Source: Veronia pacifica
GTDB taxonomy: Bacteria > Pseudomonadota > Gammaproteobacteria > Enterobacterales > Vibrionaceae
NCBI RefSeq assembly: GCF_001707825.1
Contig: NZ_LYBM01000002.1
Location: forward strand, 224,568 to 288,567
Length of the DNA: 64,000 nucleotides
Direction: 5' to 3'
Made by a program: the position numbers and the translations under genes. The notes under the pieces are model-generated. The model was not told the DNA's origin, did no database searches, and saw only the letters and a list, made by a program, of their open reading frames with translations. The first letter of the stretch is position 1. Every line of letters starts with the position of its first letter. Below are positions 29,394-38,439 of this stretch, in pieces.

Positions 29394-30647
29394 ATGCTGA
29401 AGCCTTCACATTCTGTTGTTCTTTTTATATGCCTGCTGTTCAATCAGCAGGCCTACGCCTTTTTATTTGGCGCTGAGCTGAGAGGAAATATTACACTTGA
29501 ACATCGGCAATTCTTTCATGAGGGCAGCCTCAATCAGGGGACAGCCCAAAGCTCATTGATATTGAACCCTGAGTTGTACTTTAAAAGTGACGACGGTAAT
29601 ACCAGCTTCACTTATGAACCCCGCAACCGTTTTGATCGCTTAGATGATGGTCGAAATCAGATGGATCTCAGGCAAGGGTTATTTCAGTATCATAAAAACA
29701 ACTTTGGTACTCGTGTTGGGGTCGGCCAAACCTTTTGGGGTGTGATGGAGTCAGTCAATATCGTAGATGTCATTAACCAAACCGATGCGGTTGATACCTT
29801 CGATGGCAGTGAGAAGCTTGGTCAGCCCATGTTAAACATCATTATTGACTCCGAATATGGCACCCTCGACAGTTATTATTTACCGTATTTTCGAGAACGT
29901 TCTTTTGCTGGCTACCAAGGCAGGTTGGCATTTCCGGGACTCGCAAATCAGGGGGCTAATTTTGAATCTGGTCTCGACGAGTATAAAGGCGATTTTGCCT
30001 TTAGATTTAGCCAGATTTACGGCGCTTGGGATCTAGCACTGAGCGTATTTCATGGAACCAGTCGTGAACCGTATTACACCATCAATGGCAAGCTGATGAC
30101 ATCTCGTCAACCGGGTGAATCTATCATTCCGTCAAAAGCCATTAATATTGCACCTTTCTATGCCCAAATGACGCAATATGGCGTGGAGTCTCAGTACGCT
30201 ATTGGGGATTGGTTGCTTAAGTTAGAGGCCGTCTATCGCAAGTGTAAAGCAGACCATACGGCAGTGACTCTGGGCACGGAATATCAGCTCTACGGACTTG
30301 AGGAATATATTGGTCTTGAGCTTGATGGTCATGAACTCACTGTTTATGGCGAGTATCTCTATGATTCACGGGGAGATCGGGCTTTCACCTTGTTTCAGAA
30401 TGATATTTTCCTGGGTCTGAATTGGAATCTGCATGACTTCAGAAATACCGAATTCCAAATTGGCCTGTTCCAAGACACGACAGATATAGAATCGCGAATA
30501 TGGCAGCTTGAGGTATCATCACGGATCATTACGGATTGGAAATGGTCGCTGTCAGGTCATATTTTCGATAGCCAGTCACCAGATGATGCATTGTACAGAC
30601 TACGAGAAGACGATTTCGTCCAATTCGGGATTAGCTACTTTCTCTAG
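29394..30647 (+). CDS. Outer-membrane beta-barrel protein B1 of the MMPL array
   Basis: 417 residues. Signal peptide ending near QQAYAF, C-terminal ISYFL. It shares with its paralogs QTFWGVMESVNIVDVINQTD, PYFRERSFAGYQGRLAFPG and FHGTSREPYYT. The loop after EYLYDSRG is short, so the type A insertion is absent. It contains a single cysteine at YRKCKADHTAV. It starts 13 bases after the LolA-like gene and ends the unit that began at transporter A3. Confidence 0.8.
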   Translation: MLKPSHSVVLFICLLFNQQAYAFLFGAELRGNITLEHRQFFHEGSLNQGTAQSSLILNPELYFKSDDGNTSFTYEPRNRFDRLDDGRNQMDLRQGLFQYHKNNFGTRVGVGQTFWGVMESVNIVDVINQTDAVDTFDGSEKLGQPMLNIIIDSEYGTLDSYYLPYFRERSFAGYQGRLAFPGLANQGANFESGLDEYKGDFAFRFSQIYGAWDLALSVFHGTSREPYYTINGKLMTSRQPGESIIPSKAINIAPFYAQMTQYGVESQYAIGDWLLKLEAVYRKCKADHTAVTLGTEYQLYGLEEYIGLELDGHELTVYGEYLYDSRGDRAFTLFQNDIFLGLNWNLHDFRNTEFQIGLFQDTTDIESRIWQLEVSSRIITDWKWSLSGHIFDSQSPDDALYRLREDDFVQFGISYFL

Positions 30648-30930
30648 ATTCTCATCATTTGGTCGCGTTTATTTTCAGCTGCATTAATACACCTTACCTA
30701 GGATTCTCAATAACTGCCCATTATAGGTTTTACCAACGACTGGTGGGGAGAACAATACAAACCGATTTTCTTTGTAAATTATTGTTTTAAATTCATAATA
30801 TTTATCAATATACATTATTTCTCTTGCTATCCCTTCCGCTAATCTATTCGCACTGTATCAATTCTAATAAGTTCTAAATAAAGTACCCACCTAATATGAA
30901 AAATAGTCTACCATCGGTGAAAAATAAAAA

Positions 30931-30945
30931 ATGACGAAACGTCAT
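30931..30945. promoter_or_regulatory. Palindromic operator candidate before transporter B2
   Basis: ATGACG-AAA-CGTCAT, a perfect 15-base palindrome, preceded by an A-run and followed by AAAT. The same half-sites in the same arrangement occur at 33640. It is 147 bases before the ATG of B2. Confidence 0.65.
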
Positions 30946-30973
30946 AAATGGTGTTTATACAAGACTTCATAAC

Positions 30974-31012
30974 GCCTTTTCAATTGCACATGGTTGTCCG
31001 AAAAGGCTTTTT
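30974..31012 (+). terminator. Terminator-like hairpin in the B2 leader
   Basis: GCCTTTTC and GAAAAGGC form an 8-bp perfect stem with an 18-base loop, then TTTTT. It lies between the palindrome and the B2 gene. It either ends the previous unit or attenuates transcription of B2. Confidence 0.6.
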
Positions 31013-31091
31013 AATTTATCTGCGCATGTTTAGGGAATCAGAGGAATGAGTCTCGGGGTTAGTCTCTGAGATCTTCTGAAAGGGAGGAGTT

Positions 31092-33416
31092 ATGAAAGAA
31101 AAGTTATTAGCATGGCCAGTCAATAGTCCATGGTGGTTTATTTTGTTTTCACTATGTCTGGTAATGCTTGCATCGTTTGGTAATAAAGATTTGTACTTTA
31201 ATGCTGACTATAAAATATTTTTTGATGATGGTGATCCTCAGCTTTTGGCGCATGAAAAAATAGAAGGTCAGTTTTTAAAGTCTGACAGTCTTGGTATTTT
31301 GGTCGCGCCTGAAAATAAGAATATATTTACAAAGGATAACCTCCTCCTTATAAGAGAAATCACTGAGAGAGCCTGGCTAACTCAATATGTTAGCCGGGTA
31401 GACTCAATCACCAATTATCAACTCACCTCAGGTGAAGGCGATGACCTTATTGTTGAAGACCTCGCGCCGGATTACCTTCCTCTGGATAAAAAGAGAATTG
31501 CATATATCCGTGAACAAGCCTTAAGTGAACCCAGAATCAATGGATCTCTGGTGTCTAATGAGGGTGAGGTAGCCATCATTAATATTACCTTTAACACTCC
31601 TGAAGGATATCCAACCAAAATGGTCACTGATACGGCCAAGTTATACCGGGATCTTTTTGAGGAGATGGGGAAAAAATATCCCGGCGTTGAGTTCCATATG
31701 GTCGGTATTGTGGCGCTAAACATCGCTTTTACTGAAGCGGCCATTTCTGATGCCAGCTCACTCAATCCGCTTATGTTCGCCGCTATCGTGGTCTTTTTGG
31801 CGCTTATGCTCAAATCGTGGCGGTTTGTTTTAATGACATTGGTTGTCATAACAACCTCTATTGCATCAACAATGGGGCTACTTGGCTGGCTCGGGCACTA
31901 TCTGTCTACTGCAACGGTGAATGTGCCGACTGTGGTTATGACGCTGGCCGTTGCCGATTGTGTCCATGTTATCGTTTCATATATCGGTGCCAGGCAGGAG
32001 GGAGAAGGGCACAAACAGGCCATTATCAGCAGTGTCAGCCTTAATCTTATGGCTCTGTTAATAACTTCTGTAACAACAGCTGTGGGCTTTTTGATGCTCA
32101 ACGCGTCTGAATCTCCTGTACTGAGAGAGTTTGGTTCGCTGACATCGGTGGGTATTATTATTGCCTTCATTTTATCAGTGACCTTATTACCCGCATTAAT
32201 GTTTCTGCTGCCCGAGAGAGACGAGAAATTTAGCCAATACAACTACAGTCAGTCGATGACAGGTTTAGCTGACTGGGTAATAAAATATAAGGTCTGGATC
32301 CTGCCTTTCGGCATCATGTCGATCCTCGTCTCTACGTGGTTGATGTTTCAAAATAAAATTGAGGATAAACAATTTGAATACTTCAGCCATGAGTATGACT
32401 TTAGGCAGGCTGTCGATCTAGCTGAAGAAAAATTAAGTGGTTCGACTCTCGTTAATATTTCAGTGAATTCTGGAAAAGAAAACGGCATCACAGATCCAGA
32501 ATTTTTAGAGACGGTGGCTCGCTTTACCGCCTGGTTGAATGAGCAACCAGAGGTCGGCCATGTGTCGAGTATTACTGATACGTTTAAGCGACTGAATAAA
32601 AACATGCATAACGATGATGACAGTTATTACCGTTTGCCGGAACAAAAGGATCTGGCATCACAATATCTACTGTTGTATGAAATGTCCCTGCCTTATGGTC
32701 GTGATTTAAATAATGAAATCAATATTGATAAATCAGCAGTGAAGTTATCTGTGACTGTAAAAAATGTCAGCAATGTCGAGTTGATTGCCTTCGAAAACAG
32801 GGTGTATCAGTGGCTGGAAGATAACTCGCCGAGCAGCAGTGTGTTGGCGTCGAGTATATCCCTGATGTTCGCCCATGTTGGCGAAGTGAATTTGAGCAGT
32901 ATGGTGAAAACCTTGCCAGTGACCTTAGTCGTTATTTCTGGACTGCTTATTTTTGCGCTGCGCTCGCTAAGGCTAGGGGTGATGAGTTTAGTGCCCAATA
33001 TTGCTCCCGCTATACTGGGGTTTGGTCTCTGGGCTCTGGTATCAGGTGAAATCAATCTTGGGCTGTCTGTGGTTGTCAGTATGACTCTGGGAATTGTCGT
33101 TGATGATGCGGTGCATTTTCTTACCAAATATCGTTACGCAAGGATACAGGGACGGGATGTGGAAGACGGCGTTCGTTATGCCTTTAACACGGTAGGGCGT
33201 GCGTTATGGATCACGACAGTTGTTCTGGTTGTTGGTTTTGGCATTCTTGCCACGTCTGATTTTCGGGTTAACTCAGACATGGGGTTATTGAGTGCGATTG
33301 TTATATTTATCGCATTGGTTGTCGATTTCACCATTTTACCCGCTGCATTGCTGATCTTTGACCGCAAGTCTTATGTCGCCAGCTTCCAAATGGAGCAACA
33401 AAACATCTCTCATTGA
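31092..33416 (+). CDS. MMPL/RND-family transporter B2
   Basis: 774 residues, ATG after GGAGG. Sub-type B by DDLIVEDLAPDYLPL. It keeps D289 (AVADCVH) and D671-D672 (VDDAVHFLTKY). It is closest to B3 and shares the N-terminus MKEK-L-WPVN. The first-loop start differs from all others: NADYKIFFDDGDPQ in place of FRGDYK. It is transcribed alone, bounded by a hairpin on each side, with neither barrel nor LolA-like gene behind it. Confidence 0.9.
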   Translation: MKEKLLAWPVNSPWWFILFSLCLVMLASFGNKDLYFNADYKIFFDDGDPQLLAHEKIEGQFLKSDSLGILVAPENKNIFTKDNLLLIREITERAWLTQYVSRVDSITNYQLTSGEGDDLIVEDLAPDYLPLDKKRIAYIREQALSEPRINGSLVSNEGEVAIINITFNTPEGYPTKMVTDTAKLYRDLFEEMGKKYPGVEFHMVGIVALNIAFTEAAISDASSLNPLMFAAIVVFLALMLKSWRFVLMTLVVITTSIASTMGLLGWLGHYLSTATVNVPTVVMTLAVADCVHVIVSYIGARQEGEGHKQAIISSVSLNLMALLITSVTTAVGFLMLNASESPVLREFGSLTSVGIIIAFILSVTLLPALMFLLPERDEKFSQYNYSQSMTGLADWVIKYKVWILPFGIMSILVSTWLMFQNKIEDKQFEYFSHEYDFRQAVDLAEEKLSGSTLVNISVNSGKENGITDPEFLETVARFTAWLNEQPEVGHVSSITDTFKRLNKNMHNDDDSYYRLPEQKDLASQYLLLYEMSLPYGRDLNNEINIDKSAVKLSVTVKNVSNVELIAFENRVYQWLEDNSPSSSVLASSISLMFAHVGEVNLSSMVKTLPVTLVVISGLLIFALRSLRLGVMSLVPNIAPAILGFGLWALVSGEINLGLSVVVSMTLGIVVDDAVHFLTKYRYARIQGRDVEDGVRYAFNTVGRALWITTVVLVVGFGILATSDFRVNSDMGLLSAIVIFIALVVDFTILPAALLIFDRKSYVASFQMEQQNISH

Positions 33417-33428
33417 GGTAACAGCTGT

Positions 33429-33473
33429 AATGTTCCCGGACAAACTTCTGATGAAGTAAGGTCTGGGAGCATT
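33429..33473 (+). terminator. Terminator after transporter B2
   Basis: AATGTTCCCGGAC and GTCTGGGAGCATT pair over 13 positions, two of them G-U, followed by a pyrimidine-rich tail with TTTTTT a few bases on. Confidence 0.65.
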
Positions 33474-33622
33474 TCCTTATCTTTTTTCATCAGAAAGTCT
33501 ATTTTTGATTAAGCTTAAAAAGTGAAGTAGCGAGATAAGCCGTGAAGTATCTCGCTAATTTTTTCCGATAATTTTCAGACGCAAAATTTAATCCTTTTAA
33601 CTGATCAAAGATTGCCCTATTA

Positions 33623-33654
33623 TGACGATGTGTCAAAAAATGACGATTCGTCAT
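33623..33654. promoter_or_regulatory. Tandem palindromic operator candidates before transporter B3
   Basis: TGACGATGTGTCA (33623-33635, one mismatch between half-sites) is followed by ATGACG-ATT-CGTCAT (33640-33654, perfect). The second matches the element before B2 in both half-sites. Two adjacent sites suggest cooperative binding by a dimeric regulator. The start codon of B3 is 175 bases downstream. Confidence 0.65.
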
Positions 33655-33828
33655 AATGAAGGGTGTTGGTTGAGTAATCGGCATTTTCTTTCGTAGGGCG
33701 ATAAGGCACTAAAAACTTGTTATTAATGATATTTTTTCGGTTTTCAACGCGTTGAATAAAAGATAAATACGCTGTGAACATAGGTGAGTAGGGGCTGCTT
33801 ACTGTCATCGTGTCACATGGAGATTGTG

Positions 33829-36180
33829 ATGAAAGAGAAATTTTTACAATGGCCAGTCAATCGAGCGTGGTGGTTTTTATGCCTCACTATGTTGGTGGTT
33901 ATACTGGCTTCAATTGGTAATAAAGATCTCTATTTTAGAGGTGATTACAAAATATTTTTTGATGAGGGTAATCCTCAGTTATTGGCATTTGAAAAGCTGG
34001 AAAATAGCTTTGCCAAAACAGACACTATGGCGATTGTTGTCGCACCAAAAGACAACAATATATTCACGGAATCCACCCTGCAGTTGATCAGAGAAATGAC
34101 AGACAGGGCCTGGCAAACGCCTTTCGCCTCTCGCGTTGATTCTATCGCCAATTATCAGCATACCACCGCCGAGGATGACGACCTTGTTGTCGAAGATCTG
34201 GTGCCTGATTATTATCCTCTTACTGAGCAGCGTTTAGCCTATGTACGCAACATTGCACTTAATGAGCCACGGCTTACAGGGTTAATTATTTCTCCCGCTG
34301 CTGATGTCACCATGATCAATATTACCTTACAGCTGTCGGATGGGGATCAAACCAATGAGGTATATGAGGTAACAGAATTTGGCCGTCAGTTGATGGCAGA
34401 AATGAAAACCGCCTACCCCAATGTTGATTTCTACATGACAGGTGCCGTTGCCCTTGATCGCGCGTTTGCTGAAGCGGCTATGGAGGACGGTAATACCCTG
34501 ATCCCCATGATGTTCGTGGCAATACTGATTTTGCTCACCATTATGTTGAGGTCATGGCGATTTGTTTTCGCCACCTTATTAGTGATTGCGGCATCAATCA
34601 CTACCACCATGGGTTTATTGGGATGGATTGATCACTATTTGACAAATGGGACGGTCAATGTCCCGACGGTTGTCATGACGCTTGCTGTTGCAGATTGTGT
34701 TCATGTGATCGTGTCTTATATCAGTATCAGGCGGGAGGGTAAGGCGCATAAACCTGCCATTATTGAGAGCCTGAGTATGAACTTTATGGCGCTTTTAATC
34801 ACTTCTGTCACCACGGCATTCGGATTTTTGATGATGAATGCATCTGCCTCACCTGTGTTACGCGAGCTCGGAACTTTGACGGCAATAGGTGTAATGATTG
34901 CCTTCTTACTCTCCGTGACCTTGCTACCCGCACTATTGACGTTACTGCCCGAAAGGAAGGGAAGTAGCAATGCCCAGCAGGCACCAAACAAGGCGATGTT
35001 AACACTGGCCGATCTGGTTATTCGTTACCATAAAATGATCTTGCCGACTGGCATTGTTGTGATCATATTGTCGGCAGTTATGCTGTTGCAAAATCAGGTG
35101 AATGATGAGCCTTTTGAGTATTTTGATAAAAATAGCTCGTATCGGACCGCTATTGATTTTATTGATGAAAAATTAAGTGGCAGTACCAATATAAGTATTG
35201 GGATTGATTCAGGCGAAGAGAGCGGTATCAATGATCCTGCCTTCCTGCGTACTCTCGATACTTTTACTCTATGGCTTAATCAACAGCCCGAAATTGATCA
35301 TGTTGCCAGCCTGTCTGATACCTTCAAAAGGTTGAATAAAAATATGCATGGTGACGATGCTGCCTACTACAAGTTGCCTGATAACAAAGAATTGGCAGCT
35401 CAGTATCTGCTGTTGTATGAAATGTCCTTACCTTACGGCCTCGACCTTAACAATGAACTCAACATCGACAAATCGGCAGTAAAAATGTCACTGACGCTGG
35501 CCAATCTTGGCAGTAAAGAATTGGTTGAGTTCGAACAACGGGTGTATCAGTGGTTTCAAGATAATGCACCGCAATATCAGGTAATTGCCTCAAGTCCCTC
35601 CCTAATGTTTGCCCATGTCGGGGAAAATAACATGGGCAGTATGTTGAAAACACTCCCCATCACGTTAATCGTTATTTCCACATTGTTGGTGTTCGCCTTG
35701 CGTTCACCCCGGCTGGGGGTATTAAGCCTTATTCCGAATATTGCACCTGCAGTATTGGGCTTTGGTCTCTGGGCGCTGATATCGGGTGAAATCAATCTTG
35801 GTTTATCAGTTGTTGTCTCTATGACCATGGGGATAGTGGTCGATGATGCGGTTCATTTTTTGACTAAATACCGTTACGCGAGACTTCGTGGTGACAACGT
35901 TGAGGCAGGAATTCGCTACGCCTTTTCTACTGTAGGCTGGGCATTGTGGGTGACTACAGTCGTTTTAGTGGTCGGATTCTCCATTCTTGCGAGCTCAGAC
36001 TTCCGGATCAATGGTGACATGGGCATGTTAAGCGCCTTAGTCATATTCATAGCGCTTATGGTCGATTTCACCATTCTGCCCGCTGCCTTACTCATATTTG
36101 ATCGCAAACCTTATCGAAGAAAAACTGACGGCTTACCAAAGTCAGTAGTCTCACACACAATTAAAGGATTAAACCCATGA
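33829..36180 (+). CDS. MMPL/RND-family transporter B3
   Basis: 783 residues from the ATG at 33829 (MKEKFLQWPVNRAWW), preceded by GGAG; an upstream in-frame start would add 15 atypical residues. Sub-type B by DDDLVVEDLVPDYYPL. Proton-relay residues are D289 (AVADCVH) and D672-D673 (VDDAVH). Its last bases overlap the start of the LolA-like gene (ATGA), so pump, carrier and barrel are translationally coupled. This is the cleanest complete type B module. Confidence 0.9.
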   Translation: MKEKFLQWPVNRAWWFLCLTMLVVILASIGNKDLYFRGDYKIFFDEGNPQLLAFEKLENSFAKTDTMAIVVAPKDNNIFTESTLQLIREMTDRAWQTPFASRVDSIANYQHTTAEDDDLVVEDLVPDYYPLTEQRLAYVRNIALNEPRLTGLIISPAADVTMINITLQLSDGDQTNEVYEVTEFGRQLMAEMKTAYPNVDFYMTGAVALDRAFAEAAMEDGNTLIPMMFVAILILLTIMLRSWRFVFATLLVIAASITTTMGLLGWIDHYLTNGTVNVPTVVMTLAVADCVHVIVSYISIRREGKAHKPAIIESLSMNFMALLITSVTTAFGFLMMNASASPVLRELGTLTAIGVMIAFLLSVTLLPALLTLLPERKGSSNAQQAPNKAMLTLADLVIRYHKMILPTGIVVIILSAVMLLQNQVNDEPFEYFDKNSSYRTAIDFIDEKLSGSTNISIGIDSGEESGINDPAFLRTLDTFTLWLNQQPEIDHVASLSDTFKRLNKNMHGDDAAYYKLPDNKELAAQYLLLYEMSLPYGLDLNNELNIDKSAVKMSLTLANLGSKELVEFEQRVYQWFQDNAPQYQVIASSPSLMFAHVGENNMGSMLKTLPITLIVISTLLVFALRSPRLGVLSLIPNIAPAVLGFGLWALISGEINLGLSVVVSMTMGIVVDDAVHFLTKYRYARLRGDNVEAGIRYAFSTVGWALWVTTVVLVVGFSILASSDFRINGDMGMLSALVIFIALMVDFTILPAALLIFDRKPYRRKTDGLPKSVVSHTIKGLNP

Positions 36181-36968
36181 AAAATCGTCAGTCAGTGATG
36201 TTAATTGGTGCCATGGTTGTTGGCCTGATCACATCATCAACGGTATTTGCGGATAGCGACAAGGGATATCAGATCGCAGCAGAACGGAAGCAGCGTGATG
36301 CAGGGTGGGGTGACAGCGTGGCGCAGTTGAGTATGGAGCTGACGAATGCCAACGGGAATACCAGTAGCCGTAAGCTGAGAATAAAGTCGCTTGAAGTCAT
36401 CAATGATGGCGATAAAGGACTGACAATATTTGATGAGCCGAAAGATGTGCGTGGCACTGTTTTTCTGAGCTACTCACACAGCACAGAGCCAGATGATCAG
36501 TGGATATTTTTACCCGCTCTGAAGCGGGTAAAGAGAATCGCGTCAAGAAACAAGTCTGGCCCTTTCATGGGTAGTGAGTTCGCTTATGAGGATTTGAGTT
36601 CTTTTGAGCTGGAGAAATACACATTCAATTATCTGCGAGATGAGACGCTCAATGGGCAGGAGGTCTTCGTTGTTGAACAGGTGCCAACAGACAAATTTTC
36701 TGGTTATTCCAGTCAGTTGGTCTGGATGGATAAAGTGCATTACCGGCCTCTAAAAGTCGAGTTCTACGATCGAAGGAAAAACCACCTGAAAACCCTGACG
36801 TTCAAAGATTATCAGCAGTATCTGGATAAATTCTGGCGTCCGAGTGAGCTGGTTATGATTAATCATCAGAATAAGAAGATGACCCGCCTGATGACTGAGA
36901 ACCTGACATTCGATAACGGATTAACTGAGCGGGACTTCAGTAAATCAAGTATCAAGCGTGCGAGATAA
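36177..36968 (+). CDS. LolA-like periplasmic protein B3 (outer membrane lipoprotein-sorting protein family)
   Basis: 263 residues, signal peptide ending near TSSTVFA. Close paralog of the protein at 28586: it shares FDEPKDVRGTVFLSYSH, DDQWIFLPALKRVKRI, SRNKSGPFMGSEFAYEDLS, EQVPTDKFSGY and VEFYDRRKNHLKTL. No cysteine or membrane anchor, so it should be soluble in the periplasm. It overlaps the transporter stop by 4 bases and is followed by the barrel gene after 10 bases. Confidence 0.85.
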   Translation: MKNRQSVMLIGAMVVGLITSSTVFADSDKGYQIAAERKQRDAGWGDSVAQLSMELTNANGNTSSRKLRIKSLEVINDGDKGLTIFDEPKDVRGTVFLSYSHSTEPDDQWIFLPALKRVKRIASRNKSGPFMGSEFAYEDLSSFELEKYTFNYLRDETLNGQEVFVVEQVPTDKFSGYSSQLVWMDKVHYRPLKVEFYDRRKNHLKTLTFKDYQQYLDKFWRPSELVMINHQNKKMTRLMTENLTFDNGLTERDFSKSSIKRAR

Positions 36969-36978
36969 GGAGGTAGGG

Positions 36979-38148
36979 ATGCGTTGCTCCATCATCGCAA
37001 GCGCGTTAATTATAGCTTCAGCACCTCTGGGCGCAGTTGAGTTCCAGGGAGAGCTCGGCATCGATCATCGGTATTTTACTGAAAAGGGGCAGTTTGGACA
37101 GGGACAAAATCAAACGTCGTTTTCAATTTCCCCAGAGCTTTACTGGGAAAATAATGATGGTGATGTGAGCTTTCTGTTCAAGCCTTTTTATCGTCGTGAC
37201 AATCTTGATGGCGCGAGAAGTCATGGTGATATCAGAGAAGCGATGCTGACTTATTACAGTGATAACTATGAATGGAAAGCCGGTATCGGCAAGGTTTTTT
37301 GGGGAGTAACAGAATCTCAACACCTTGTGGATGTCATTAACCAGAGCGACTTTGTTGAATCAATTGATGGAGAGGTCAAGCTCGGTCAGCCGATGCTGAG
37401 TCTTGGGGCGGAAACTGAGACAGGATTCTGGGAGGTATTCGTGCTGCCCTATTTCCGTGAACGAACTTATGCTGACAAAGAAGGGCGTCTCTCACTTCCG
37501 GGTTTTGCTGAGCTGACGACCCGTTATGAGTCCAGTCGTGAAGAGCAACATACCGATATTGCTGTTCGTTATACTACCTCTTTCGGTGATACAGACCTCG
37601 GCCTGAGTGCTTTCAAGGGCACCAATCGCGACCCGTTTTTACAACCAAGTGTCGTAAATGGGCAGGTAGTGCCGAGCTTGTATTACGCGCAAATGACCCA
37701 GTTTGGTGTTGATTTACAAACCATAACAGGCAGTTGGTTATGGAAGCTTGAGGCCATCACACGAGATAGCCTTGAAAATCATCATGCGCTGGTTGCAGGG
37801 TTTGAGTACAGCATGGTGACAGATACCGGATACGACGTAGGCCTTTTGGCGGAATATCTCTATGACGACCGGGACGGCAAGAATCAGGTGATTTGGCAGA
37901 ATGACATCTTCGCGGGTATCCGCTGGGCACTGAACGATGTTGACGGTACAGAATTACTGGTCGGTGGAACCGTCGATACAGAAGACAGTGATTCAACCAT
38001 GTTGAGTGTAGAAGCCAGTGGCAGAATAAATAATAGTCTGAGCTGGAACCTGACGGCAGGCCTTTTCAATAGCAGTGATCCCACCGATCCACTGGTGTCG
38101 TTAAAGCAGGATGATTATGTCGAACTGGGTTTACGTTACTACTTCTGA
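36979..38148 (+). CDS. Outer-membrane beta-barrel protein B3 of the MMPL array
   Basis: 389 residues from the ATG at 36979, chosen because AGGAGGT lies just before it and MRCSIIASALIIASAPLGA is a clear signal peptide. An upstream start overlaps the LolA-like gene. The C-terminus is LRYYF. Shared blocks: KVFWGVTESQHLVDVINQSD, PYFRERTYADKEGRLSLPG, FKGTNRDPFL and NDIFAGIRWALNDVDGTELLVG. It is the shortest barrel of the four and lacks the type A insertion. Confidence 0.8.
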   Translation: MRCSIIASALIIASAPLGAVEFQGELGIDHRYFTEKGQFGQGQNQTSFSISPELYWENNDGDVSFLFKPFYRRDNLDGARSHGDIREAMLTYYSDNYEWKAGIGKVFWGVTESQHLVDVINQSDFVESIDGEVKLGQPMLSLGAETETGFWEVFVLPYFRERTYADKEGRLSLPGFAELTTRYESSREEQHTDIAVRYTTSFGDTDLGLSAFKGTNRDPFLQPSVVNGQVVPSLYYAQMTQFGVDLQTITGSWLWKLEAITRDSLENHHALVAGFEYSMVTDTGYDVGLLAEYLYDDRDGKNQVIWQNDIFAGIRWALNDVDGTELLVGGTVDTEDSDSTMLSVEASGRINNSLSWNLTAGLFNSSDPTDPLVSLKQDDYVELGLRYYF

Positions 38149-38186
38149 ACTGGCCCTTGTTCAACCTGTTCTCTCGCATTTTTGGT

Positions 38187-38217
38187 GTAAAAAAAGGCTG
38201 CAATATCCTGCAGCCTT
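38187..38217. terminator. Terminator between barrel B3 and yecE
   Basis: AAGGCTGCA and TGCAGCCTT form a 9-bp stem with a 6-base loop. The flanking A-run on the left makes it a proper terminator for the minus-strand yecE. It may also stop plus-strand transcription of the array. Confidence 0.7.
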
Positions 38218-38439
38218 GTACTGAATGTGACCTATTTCAGTCGGAATGGAGCTAAAAAATCCTATCCATGTGATAAATTCTCTTTAGGAACGCTCACAAG
38301 ATGAGACAAGTCATCTAAGAAGCACCGAAATAATAACGAATTCCGTTTTTAGCCATTCACACCAAAAGATAACTTTTTATCAACCTTTCATTTTTAATGA
38401 AAAAACAAGCCAAAAATTAGCCAATTTTTCCCTGCCAAA

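Larger units (their letters stand above)
30648..31091. other. Intergenic region before transporter B2
   Basis: About 440 bases, AT-rich in the middle. It holds the palindrome at 30931-30945 and a terminator-like hairpin at 30974-31012, both upstream of the B2 start. Confidence 0.6.
33417..33828. other. Intergenic region before transporter B3
   Basis: It contains the terminator of B2 (33429-33473) and a pair of TGACG palindromes (33623-33635 imperfect, 33640-33654 perfect). Confidence 0.6.

Noticed and set aside
15172..36180. The transporters as classical multidrug RND pumps (HAE-1/AcrB type)
   Set aside because: Length is about 775 rather than 1,030 residues, no membrane-fusion protein or TolC gene is present, and motifs match the MMPL/HpnN group.
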